NCBI GenBank assembly: GCA_044463125.1
Contig: JBIQMS010000026.1
Span: 3,970-67,969 of the forward strand
Reading direction: 5' to 3'
Length of the DNA stretch: 64,000 bases
Source of the DNA: CAYMZZ01 sp044463125
GTDB taxonomy: Bacteria; Bacteroidota; Bacteroidia; Chitinophagales; Chitinophagaceae
Each line of letters starts with the position of its first letter. Within the stretch, counting starts at the first letter, position 1. Under the pieces are notes generated by a model, which saw only the letters and a program-made list of their open reading frames with translations, was not told where the DNA came from and made no database searches. Of this stretch, positions 33,458 to 41,594 are shown piece after piece. Position numbers and translations under genes: made by a program.

Positions 33458-34576
33458 ATGAAAGTATTTCGATTAACGATCCTTGCCGGCCTTTTGCTTG
33501 CTGGCGGCCAGTGCTTTGCTCAATCAGGACAGCTTGTCATTAAAGAAGATTTCAAGCCTTCCTCATTGAACCAACCTTTCCAGGAATATCCCATGGTTAA
33601 TTCACAAGGCTATGTGCGTTTCCGGATTATTGCTCCTTCTGCCGATAGTGTAAAAGTAAGTTTGGGATTGGGAGGACGAGGAGGTACGCGGCTCAAACAA
33701 ATGCCGGATAGTAGCTGGATGGGGACAACGGAAGGCCCGCTGGATGAAGGCTTTCACTATTATAATGTAAATGTGGATGGCGGAAAATTCAACGATCCGG
33801 GTGCTTTGAATTTCTATGGTTCTGTTCGTTGGGAAAGTGGTATTGAAATACCGGCGCATGACCAGGATTTTTATGCGCTTAAAAACGTGCCACATGGTCA
33901 TGTGGTACAAGTACTGTTCCCATCACCCAGCACCAATACCTCGCGTAGGGCATTTGTGTATACCCCTCCCGGTTATGATAAGGACCAACAAAAGAAATAC
34001 CCGGTATTATATCTTCAGCATGGATGGGGTGAGGATGAAACGGCCTGGAGCAACCAGGGTCATGCCAATTTGATTATGGACAATTTGATAGCCGAAGGAA
34101 AGATAAAGCCTTTCATAATTGTTATGACTTACGGGATGACCAATGCAGTAAGATTCGGCCGACTCAGGGAATTTAAAATTGACTCTTTTCAAACAGTGTT
34201 AATTAACGAGCTGATTCCTTACATCGATGCCAATTTTCGCACATTGGCCACAGCATCCCATAGGGCCATGGCCGGACTGTCGATGGGGGGTATGGAAACA
34301 AAAACCATTACATTGAACAACCCCGATGTATTTTCTTACTATGGATTGCTGAGTGGCGGCATCTATGCGCCTGTTGATATCAAAGACAAAGAAAAAGTGA
34401 AACTCATTTTCCTGAGTTGTGGAAGCAAAGAACGGCCTGATGGCGTGAAAAACGCGGTAGTGGCACTTAAGGAAGCCGGCTTTAATGCAGTGTCCTATAT
34501 TTCTGAAAATACCGCGCATGAATTTCTTACCTGGCGACGGAGTTTACGGGAATTGGCACCGCTGTTATTCAAGTAA
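33458..34576 (+). CDS. Exported CE1-type esterase
   Basis: About 372 residues. Signal peptide 1-22 (cleavage C-F-A-Q). Another Met two codons earlier (33452) is possible; the longer TTG-started frame is unlikely. An N-terminal immunoglobulin-like domain (about 35-125) precedes an alpha/beta-hydrolase (about 135-372) with the nucleophile Ser275 in G-L-S-M-G-G. The oxyanion region is L-Q-H-G-W-G-E-D-E-T-A-W and the probable catalytic His is in T-A-H-E-F-L-T-W. This architecture matches feruloyl and acetyl-xylan esterases of carbohydrate esterase family 1. It starts a three-gene unit with the PQQ dehydrogenase and bicupin, which suggests that it frees an acyl group from plant glycan before sugar oxidation. 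Confidence 0.88.
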   Translation: MKVFRLTILAGLLLAGGQCFAQSGQLVIKEDFKPSSLNQPFQEYPMVNSQGYVRFRIIAPSADSVKVSLGLGGRGGTRLKQMPDSSWMGTTEGPLDEGFHYYNVNVDGGKFNDPGALNFYGSVRWESGIEIPAHDQDFYALKNVPHGHVVQVLFPSPSTNTSRRAFVYTPPGYDKDQQKKYPVLYLQHGWGEDETAWSNQGHANLIMDNLIAEGKIKPFIIVMTYGMTNAVRFGRLREFKIDSFQTVLINELIPYIDANFRTLATASHRAMAGLSMGGMETKTITLNNPDVFSYYGLLSGGIYAPVDIKDKEKVKLIFLSCGSKERPDGVKNAVVALKEAGFNAVSYISENTAHEFLTWRRSLRELAPLLFK

Positions 34577-34638
34577 AGGAAAGGAAAGTCTGTTCAGCGG
34601 GTTGTTCGCGAATGTACTGTTCAACATAGTCTTGCTAT

Positions 34639-36891
34639 ATGAATCTAAATCGATTGCGAATTAAAGTCTGTTGCGCTATGCTTGTCGCAACAGGTTTGTT
34701 TGTCTATGTAAGTTGTAATACAGGGCATGATTCTCACAAGCATACTACCTGGTCGCAATATGGAGGTGGGCCGGACCAGTCAAAATACTTTGACGCTACC
34801 CAAATTACAAAGGAAAATGTAGGGCAACTGCAACAGGCCTGGATCTATGAAACGGAGGACAATATCCCCTACATGTTTCAGCCTATTGTGGTAGACAGCA
34901 TCATGTATGTTTTGGGTAAAAATTCATCGCTGATTGCCCTGAGTATTGTAACCGGCATTGAAATCTGGATTCATACAAACCTGCAGGGCATTACGAGAAG
35001 AGGAATGAACTACTGGGAGAGTAAAGACAGAAAAGATAGGCGTCTGGTATTTACCTTGAATAATTCGCTTCAGGAAATTGACGCCCTCACAGGAAAATCA
35101 ATAGAAAGCTTTGGAAATGCTGGTTATGTGGATCTACGGGTAGGTTTGGATCGTGATCCAACTTCTATAAGAAGAATGCAGGCCATGATGCCGGGTGTTA
35201 TTTTTGACGACAAAATTATACTGGGTTCAGCTCCTGGTGAAGCTTATTTTTCTCCACCGGGGCATATCAGGGCCTATAATATTATTACAGGAAAACTGGA
35301 GTGGACTTTTCATACCGTGCCACATCCGGGCGAATTTGGCTACGAAACATGGCCCAAAGATGCCTATAAATATGTGGGGGGCGTAAATGTATGGAGCGAA
35401 ATGTCGGTTGACCAGGAAAGGGGTATTGTATTTCTGCCCCTGGGTTCTCCTACTTATGATTATTACGGCGCAGACCGACTGGGAAGCAATCTGTTTGGTA
35501 ATTCACTGGTTGCATTGGATGCCCGAACCGGTCAGCGGATTTGGCATTATCAAACAGTACACCACGATATTTGGGATTATGATCTTTCTTCCGCCCCGCA
35601 GTTAATAACGGTGGAGCAGGAAGGTAAACGAACTGATGCGGTTGCCGTAGCCACCAAGCATGGTTTCGTTTTTGTATTCAACCGTGAAACAGGAGAACCG
35701 CTATTTCCCATTGAAGAAAAGCCATTTCCGGCCAGCGATATGCCGGGTGAACAAGCCTGGCCAACACAACCCATTTCTTCATTGCCCAGCTTTACCGCTC
35801 ATGAAGTGACGAAGGAAACATTAAATCCATTTTTTCCGGATAGCATCCGGCAAAAATGGTTGTCAAGATTGGATAGCGCTAAGTCTGGTCTCTTTTTACC
35901 TCTTTCTGATAAATATGAAACCATTACGATGCCGGGCGCTGTGGGTGGTGCTAATTATGGCAATTCAGCATCAGACCCTAAGAATGGAATCCTCTATATT
36001 CTTACGCACGAGTATGCATCAGTGTACAGGTTAAATAAAGTAGAGCCTCCCAAAATTGACTTGACGGAGAATGACCTGAAGGCTGTGAAGGCGTTTTATG
36101 CCGCCAATTGTCAAAGTTGTCATGGCGATAAACTGCAAGGTCTTTCAGGACCATCGCTGGTAAACGCTGGACAGCGAATGTTTTACGATGAGTTTAAAAA
36201 CCTGGTGCAAAACGGCCAGGGGCGTATGCCGGGCATACCCCATGTGGATGAACAGACGATGAGTTCACTGTTTAAGTATATGGGAGGTGTGCCCCGGAGT
36301 TTTAATTTTCCAGGCAGAAGAGGGGAGAATAAGAAAGTAACAGGACCCATTGTGGATTCCGGAGGAGCCTTTATACCTCCCGATGCAAGCAAAGCAGCCC
36401 CCCTTTCAGATTATCCGGACGGGGTAAGCCATCCTGAGAACCGCTACACAACAGAATACGGGATGGAATGGATGGGACTGGGCTCACCACCCTGGTCATC
36501 CATACTCGCTTATGATTTAAATAAAGGTACTATTAAATGGAGAAAGCCGGTTGGCCAGGATTCCGCGTATGTGCAGGGCGACCCATCCAAAGGCGCACCG
36601 GCAGGTGTGCTGAGAAAGGGCATGGTAATAACGTCAACGGGTTTGGTTTTTGCCACCGCCAAGGGCGGTAAACTCTATGCATTTGATGCTGACAATGGAA
36701 AGATATTTTGGGAAACAACCCTTAGTAATGAAGTACAGGGACAGCCAGCCATGTACACTTATAAAGGCAGGCAGTACCTGGTTGTGAATGCCTGCGGCAA
36801 TTTTGGTCCCGACAGTTACAATCATGCGGTGAAGCCGGGCGCGATGAAAAAAGGATATGTAGTCTTTGCACTTCCGGCTCAGTTAAAGTGA
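34639..36891 (+). CDS. PQQ-dependent dehydrogenase with inserted cytochrome c
   Basis: A 750-residue quinoprotein with a lipoprotein signal (lipobox Y-V-S-C near residue 26). The eight-bladed propeller resembles membrane glucose/quinate dehydrogenases: G-R-x-x-W-H-Y-Q-T-V-H-H-D-I-W-D-Y-D-L near 300 and the final A-G-V-L-R-K-G-M-V-x-T-S-T-G-L-V-F. A haem c domain is inserted at about 475-560, with C491-Q-S-C-H495 and a methionine ligand candidate in G-R-M-P-G. It should oxidise an aldose or polyol at the periplasmic face and pass electrons through the haem to the respiratory chain. No PQQ synthesis genes are in the window. The lactonase and gluconate-type kinase nearby suggest an aldose-to-lactone reaction. 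Confidence 0.92.
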   Translation: MNLNRLRIKVCCAMLVATGLFVYVSCNTGHDSHKHTTWSQYGGGPDQSKYFDATQITKENVGQLQQAWIYETEDNIPYMFQPIVVDSIMYVLGKNSSLIALSIVTGIEIWIHTNLQGITRRGMNYWESKDRKDRRLVFTLNNSLQEIDALTGKSIESFGNAGYVDLRVGLDRDPTSIRRMQAMMPGVIFDDKIILGSAPGEAYFSPPGHIRAYNIITGKLEWTFHTVPHPGEFGYETWPKDAYKYVGGVNVWSEMSVDQERGIVFLPLGSPTYDYYGADRLGSNLFGNSLVALDARTGQRIWHYQTVHHDIWDYDLSSAPQLITVEQEGKRTDAVAVATKHGFVFVFNRETGEPLFPIEEKPFPASDMPGEQAWPTQPISSLPSFTAHEVTKETLNPFFPDSIRQKWLSRLDSAKSGLFLPLSDKYETITMPGAVGGANYGNSASDPKNGILYILTHEYASVYRLNKVEPPKIDLTENDLKAVKAFYAANCQSCHGDKLQGLSGPSLVNAGQRMFYDEFKNLVQNGQGRMPGIPHVDEQTMSSLFKYMGGVPRSFNFPGRRGENKKVTGPIVDSGGAFIPPDASKAAPLSDYPDGVSHPENRYTTEYGMEWMGLGSPPWSSILAYDLNKGTIKWRKPVGQDSAYVQGDPSKGAPAGVLRKGMVITSTGLVFATAKGGKLYAFDADNGKIFWETTLSNEVQGQPAMYTYKGRQYLVVNACGNFGPDSYNHAVKPGAMKKGYVVFALPAQLK

Positions 36892-36943
36892 TAAGGAAAC
36901 CTTGTATTGAATTTTAATCGGATGAAAAACCCATTTGCTCTAT

Positions 36944-38158
36944 ATGAAAAATTTATTGGTCATACTTATTCTGATACAGGCAGGATTAGTCTCAGCACAA
37001 TCCATTAAGGAACGCATTATACAAAATGACCCCGGTAAATACAGAACATTAACCGCTGTACATGCCGGTGCCGGGCAAATGGCATTTACCCAATTGATCG
37101 GACGAAATGATATGGCATCAAATTTTCTCTATCTGCATGCCGGCGTCATCCAGCCCAAATCCGGAATTGGCCATCACTTTCATCACAGCATTGAAGAAAT
37201 GTATGTTTTATTAAATGGTGAGGCTGAATTTACGATCAATGGAAGAACATCAACCATAAAAGCACCAGCCCTGGTACCCTGTAAGATGGGCGATTCGCAT
37301 GCCATTTATAACGCCTCCAATGAACCTGTTCGCTGGCTGAATTTTGCCGTGAGCGAAACCAAAGCAAGGTCCGATAATTTTGATTTGGCGGATAACCGGG
37401 TTGGCGCTGCCAGGGATGCGGTTCCCGTGTTTGTGTCAGGCCGTTTGGAACAAGACATGCTGAAGCCACTGAAACAGGGGGCGGCGGGCAACAATACCTT
37501 GTATCGACGTGTGTTTGGTCCGGATATTTTCAGCACCAAATGGAATCATGTAGATCATCTGGTAATCGCGGCCGACAGTACAGCCGGACCCCGACTGATG
37601 GAAGGGATGGAAGAAGTGTACTATGTGATAAAAGGAGCAGGTAGCGTAACCATCAATGATGAAGAAATCAGCATTAAAGCAAATGATGCATTTTACGGTA
37701 AACTGGGGGATAAAGTAACGATATCGGGTGAAAACCGGGAAGGCATCGAGCTATTGGTAATTGGTATTTCTTTTTCTAAAGAAAAATTCGGAAACATCGC
37801 AAAACCATTGATGAAACCCAAAGCGATGGCTTTGCAAATGGATTTCATAGTTCCCAAGGAAAATGCCGCAGCATTTGAAAAAATGTATTATTCTATTTAT
37901 GTACCTGCAATGACGGTGCAGCAGGGTTATCTTGGTTCAAAGCTATTGCGACTGTTTGCTGATGATATGGCTAAAATCATACAGGCAGAACCCACCCATT
38001 ACAATTACCAGATTCAGATTTCCTTTGATACAGAAGAGAACCGCAGAAAATGGGTGGCCAGTGAGCAACATAAAATAGCATGGCCGGCCGCCTCCGGGCT
38101 GGCAACGGCGTACAAATGGCGTGGCTACGACGTAATGGGAGAAGATGAACAGCAGTAA
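36944..38158 (+). CDS. Exported bicupin fused to a ferredoxin-like domain
   Basis: About 404 residues. Signal peptide 1-19 (G-L-V-S-A-Q); ATG 36944 is preferred to TTG 36935. The first cupin (about 50-140) has the metal ligands H-H-F-H-H-S-I-E-E-M-Y and D-S-H-A. The second (about 180-275) keeps the fold pattern but lacks the histidines, so it is likely structural. The C-terminal 110 residues (about 290-395, M-D-F-I-V-P-K-E-N...) resemble an alpha+beta dimeric barrel such as antibiotic-biosynthesis monooxygenases. Enzymatic role is unknown. Isomerase, lyase or oxygenase activity on a sugar acid is possible given the neighbours. The stop is only six bases from the stop of the convergent lactonase gene. 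Confidence 0.85.
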   Translation: MKNLLVILILIQAGLVSAQSIKERIIQNDPGKYRTLTAVHAGAGQMAFTQLIGRNDMASNFLYLHAGVIQPKSGIGHHFHHSIEEMYVLLNGEAEFTINGRTSTIKAPALVPCKMGDSHAIYNASNEPVRWLNFAVSETKARSDNFDLADNRVGAARDAVPVFVSGRLEQDMLKPLKQGAAGNNTLYRRVFGPDIFSTKWNHVDHLVIAADSTAGPRLMEGMEEVYYVIKGAGSVTINDEEISIKANDAFYGKLGDKVTISGENREGIELLVIGISFSKEKFGNIAKPLMKPKAMALQMDFIVPKENAAAFEKMYYSIYVPAMTVQQGYLGSKLLRLFADDMAKIIQAEPTHYNYQIQISFDTEENRRKWVASEQHKIAWPAASGLATAYKWRGYDVMGEDEQQ

Positions 38159-38164
38159 AGTTGC

Positions 38165-39160
38165 TTATCGCATTTTCAATCTCAACAGGTATTTAGTAGC
38201 AGTTAGATAAAGCGTTTTGCCATCTGGCGTTAAAGCGCAATTGGCTACTATGCTGCCATTTATTTTTAATTTGCCAATCAGTTTTCCCTCTTTATTAAAA
38301 ATCCAGATACCACCCGGCCCTGTGGCGAACACATTTCCATTATTGTCTATTTTCAACCCATCGCATCCTCCGGGCTCTTTCTCCATGCTCACATCATAAA
38401 ATACCCTGCCATTGGCCAGATTGCCATTTGAAAGTATGTCGTAAGCATACCAGCGCTTCTTGCGGTTATCAGAATTAGCCACCAGCAATGTTTTTCCATC
38501 CGGGAAAATAGCGATGCCATTTGGGGCTTCAATGGAATCAACCAACAATGTCAGTTGGCCCGCTTTATCCATTTTATACACACCCTGAAATGCTATTTCC
38601 TTTTTGGGGTCTCTTGCACCTTTCTCAAAACCATAAGCCGGATCCGTAAAATACAGATCTCCATTGGCGGAAAGGCATAGATCGTTGGGGCTGTTTAATC
38701 TTTTGCCTTCGTAAGCGCCCGCAACGGTTATGAATTTTGATACCGGGGCATCGAGTGAGGCATCCATCGTAGCGACGCGCCTGTCGCCATGTTGGCAAAC
38801 CAAAAGTTTTCCATCAGGGGAAAGCAATAGTCCATTGGGACCCATAAACCCTCCCCGTTTGGCCGTATCGGTATAACCCGCAGGTTTCACATACAGTTCT
38901 TTCCCGGATTTTTCTGTCCATTTATAAATAGTATTGCCGGGAACATCTGATAATAAGAGCACCTTCTCTTTTTCCAGCCAAAGAGGGCCCTCTGTAAACT
39001 GAAATCCATCTGCCAGTATTTCTATCCTGGCGTTTTTGTCCATTATCTCAGCAAGTTCTTCCGAAATAAATTCAATGGATCCTGTAACAGGTGTATTTTC
39101 CTGCGTGTATCCGGAAAGAAAACCTGTGAGCAGGAAAGTCAGCAGTATACTATTTTTCAT
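38165..39160 (-). CDS. Exported SMP-30/gluconolactonase-like protein
   Basis: A 331-residue six-bladed propeller lactonase of the SMP-30/gluconolactonase/LRE family with a signal peptide (residues 1-19, cleavage near G-Y-T-Q). Likely metal ligands are Glu in F-T-E-G-P-L-W, Asn in S-P-N-D-L, Asn in A-P-N-G-I and Asp in G-C-D-G-L. Such enzymes open aldono-lactones to aldonates. This would be the step after the PQQ dehydrogenase, in the same compartment. It is the last gene of the minus-strand unit led by the AraC regulator, separated from the next upstream gene by repeat R6. Confidence 0.92.
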   Translation of the reverse strand: MKNSILLTFLLTGFLSGYTQENTPVTGSIEFISEELAEIMDKNARIEILADGFQFTEGPLWLEKEKVLLLSDVPGNTIYKWTEKSGKELYVKPAGYTDTAKRGGFMGPNGLLLSPDGKLLVCQHGDRRVATMDASLDAPVSKFITVAGAYEGKRLNSPNDLCLSANGDLYFTDPAYGFEKGARDPKKEIAFQGVYKMDKAGQLTLLVDSIEAPNGIAIFPDGKTLLVANSDNRKKRWYAYDILSNGNLANGRVFYDVSMEKEPGGCDGLKIDNNGNVFATGPGGIWIFNKEGKLIGKLKINGSIVANCALTPDGKTLYLTATKYLLRLKMR

Positions 39161-39192
39161 GTTTTTGTTGATTATATTTATCGAAAACAGCC

Positions 39193-39258
39193 CACACCTG
39201 TAAGGTTTGATAAACCTTACAGGTGTGGTGTGATAAAACCTTACAGGTGTGGTGTGAT
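39193..39258. repeat. ACACCTGTAAGGTTT palindrome and direct repeat (R6)
   Basis: CACACCTGTAAGGTTT (39193-39208) and its exact complement (39212-39227) form a 16-bp stem with a 3-base loop. The 23-mer at 39212-39234 is repeated exactly at 39236-39258. The element lies in the 122-base gap between the dehydratase stop and the lactonase start, inside one transcription unit. Confidence 0.93.
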
Positions 39259-39282
39259 TGAGATATTCTTTTATGGCAACTG

Positions 39283-40566
39283 TTATGCAAAGAAAGGCAC
39301 ATCAGGTATCGCATATTTTTTCATTGCTTCAATATTGAGGTCAACCCCAATGCCTGGTTTTTCAGACACTTTAAGAAAGCTGTCTTTTACCCAATTCTCT
39401 TCATCAAAAATTACTATCTCCCTGTACATCTCATTGGTGTGGAAGTACGACTGCCATTCCATCAGATGGAAGTTGGGTACCGAAACGCATACATGAGCGC
39501 AGGCCATAGCTCCCAGCAGCGATGCCACCATATGCGGAGAGAAAGGAATATAATACAGGTTGGCCAGGTTGGCTATTCGTTGTCCTTCGCCCAGGCCACC
39601 ACATTTTTGCAGGTCGGGCATCACGATATCCACACCGCCATTTTCGATCAATTGCCGGAAACCATGCCCCAGGTACACATTCTCACCACCCGCGATGGGC
39701 GTATTGGTTTCTTCCGCGATTCTTTTGTAGGCATCGAAATTCTCCGCAGGCACCGGCTCTTCGAGCCAGGTTAAGTTTAATGACTCTACTTTTTTGGCAA
39801 TTGCTTGTGCGGTTGGGTAATCATATCTTCCGTGCATATCTACACAGAGATCAATTTTTGGACCCACGGCCTGCCTCACTGCGGCAAGCTGATTATACAT
39901 CCGGTTAATTTCGCCCGGACTGGCAGTCCAGTTATACCGGTCGTATTTATCAGGATCAAAAGCAAAGTCGATGTCAAATTTCAAGGCGTTGAATCCCCAA
40001 TTTTTTATGGCATCTTTTGCCGCGGTAGCAAAATCATCGGGGCTTGGAAATCGGACACGATAGAGCGCTGTATCACAGTACACTCTTACTTTATCTCGGA
40101 ATTTGCCTCCTAACAATTGATAAACCGGCAGGTTCAACGCTTTACCTGTCAAATCCCACAAAGCCGTTTCGATCGCAGATAGTACCGCCACATACATTCC
40201 CGATTGTCCGCCACCAAAATGAGCGCCTCTTCTGAAATCCTCAAATATTTTGTGCATATTAAGTGGACTTTGTCCTACAAGGCGCCTCTTCATACTTTGC
40301 ACCAGGTGGTAGGTTCCGCCAATGGCATCTACTCCTTCGCCACAACCATATATATCCTGGTTCGAAAATATCTTTACAAAAAGGCTGCCTCGGATATAGG
40401 CACATTTTACATCCGTAATTTTTAAATCGGATGGGGGAGAGCTGACCTTTTTTTTCTCAATTGCTCCCTCATAGCCCTGGCCAAAACCGGGTAAAGCAGC
40501 CAGGGGCGATATGGCAGCAGCCAGCGCGGCTTTGCTGATAAAATTTCTTCTGGATTTATTTGACAT
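39283..40566 (-). CDS. Exported enolase-superfamily sugar-acid dehydratase
   Basis: A 427-residue mandelate racemase/muconate lactonising-type enzyme with a Tat-like signal (S-R-R-N-F-I-S-K-A-A-L at residues 5-15, then a hydrophobic stretch ending G-F-G-Q). The barrel has K-x-D (L-K-F-D-I-D), Asp243 and His245 in D-M-H-G-R, Glu in W-L-E-E-P, Glu in G-G-E-N, and His in S-P-H-M. The D-x-H-G-R segment and spacing resemble D-galactonate dehydratase more than racemases, so it probably dehydrates an aldonate to a 2-keto-3-deoxy acid. Mg2+-dependent. The Tat signal implies export in folded, metal-loaded form. Confidence 0.9.
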   Translation of the reverse strand: MSNKSRRNFISKAALAAAISPLAALPGFGQGYEGAIEKKKVSSPPSDLKITDVKCAYIRGSLFVKIFSNQDIYGCGEGVDAIGGTYHLVQSMKRRLVGQSPLNMHKIFEDFRRGAHFGGGQSGMYVAVLSAIETALWDLTGKALNLPVYQLLGGKFRDKVRVYCDTALYRVRFPSPDDFATAAKDAIKNWGFNALKFDIDFAFDPDKYDRYNWTASPGEINRMYNQLAAVRQAVGPKIDLCVDMHGRYDYPTAQAIAKKVESLNLTWLEEPVPAENFDAYKRIAEETNTPIAGGENVYLGHGFRQLIENGGVDIVMPDLQKCGGLGEGQRIANLANLYYIPFSPHMVASLLGAMACAHVCVSVPNFHLMEWQSYFHTNEMYREIVIFDEENWVKDSFLKVSEKPGIGVDLNIEAMKKYAIPDVPFFA

Positions 40567-40602
40567 TGGTTTGGTATTTATAGTTGGATAAAATGTGTTG
40601 TT

Positions 40603-41559
40603 TTACCAGGTACGTTCTTTCAGTATTTCCTGTATCTGCTCTTTTGGCACGGGCAGTTCATTGATATGATCATTGAGCCATTTGGAAAAATCTCTTTCAA
40701 TTTCATCTGACCATCGGGTATCAATTTGTCCGGCTGTGTACTTGCCCTCTCTTAGTCTTTGATGCCCAAACATATCTCTCAGCCTTACTATCTCAGAAGT
40801 CGTCACTACTCTTTCAGCGAGGTGCGGGGGTATGAAAACCACCACACCCATTTTCCCCAGTACCACATCGCCAGGCATCACCGTTACGGTTCGGATGCGG
40901 GTGGGCCGGTTGATACCTACAATCATGGTCGTTAAATCCCTGTTTGGACCAAATCCGGGATTGTGATACGACGGATCATAGCTGGTATAGAAAGAAGTGA
41001 AGCCGCCAATTTCTTTCAGACCTTCTACATCTCTTAACGCACCGTCGTACACAATTCCATTTCCTGTTTTTGCGTAAATGCTGTTACCTAAATTATCACC
41101 CACGGTGGGGCCGTTTCTTTTAGCGCCGAACTGGTCCGCCACATACACATCGCCTTTCACCAGCATTTCTATTGCCCATACATTCTGTGCTCTCCTGCCT
41201 TCTAATTTTCCGGCAGAGTCAATTGCCTTCCATACATCCGGGCGGCCAGGCATAAATGTGGTAGTAACGGCCCTACCTACCAATACGCTATCGGGATTTA
41301 TTTGCTCCCAGCCTTCTGCAATCTGGTACCGATAGCCAGCATTACTCATGGTAGCCCAGGCTTCCTCCACACTTACCAACTTCATTCTACGTATAATATC
41401 ATCCGGCACTTTTGGTCTTCCGTCAGCAAAGCGCTCACCTTGCCATTCGGGGGTTAAGGCAATCAACTCCTCTTTGCTTATTTGTACCTGCTGACTGTAT
41501 GCCTGAAGTTGAAAGAACAGGATGAATAGTACTAACGCTGTTTTATGGATGGTATTCAT
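40603..41559 (-). CDS. Exported RraA-family aldolase/decarboxylase
   Basis: A 318-residue protein with an N-terminal signal peptide (residues 1-22, Q-A-Y-S-Q). The RraA-like fold covers about 85-250, with D-Q-F-G-A-K-R-N-G-P-T-V-G-D-N-L and V-Y-D-G-A-L-R-D-V-E-G-L, which supply the Asp and Arg that coordinate metal and pyruvate in HMG/CHA aldolases and oxaloacetate decarboxylases. The C-terminal 65 residues form a helical extension. Catalytic-type residues favour a lyase over the RNase E inhibitor role of E. coli RraA, and the export signal rules the latter out. It lies between the dehydratase and the transporter, so retro-aldol cleavage of a 2-keto-3-deoxy acid is a reasonable role. Confidence 0.88.
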   Translation of the reverse strand: MNTIHKTALVLFILFFQLQAYSQQVQISKEELIALTPEWQGERFADGRPKVPDDIIRRMKLVSVEEAWATMSNAGYRYQIAEGWEQINPDSVLVGRAVTTTFMPGRPDVWKAIDSAGKLEGRRAQNVWAIEMLVKGDVYVADQFGAKRNGPTVGDNLGNSIYAKTGNGIVYDGALRDVEGLKEIGGFTSFYTSYDPSYHNPGFGPNRDLTTMIVGINRPTRIRTVTVMPGDVVLGKMGVVVFIPPHLAERVVTTSEIVRLRDMFGHQRLREGKYTAGQIDTRWSDEIERDFSKWLNDHINELPVPKEQIQEILKERTW

Positions 41560-41594
41560 TGTTTTTGATTTTGGTTATTATTATCTGTCATGTA

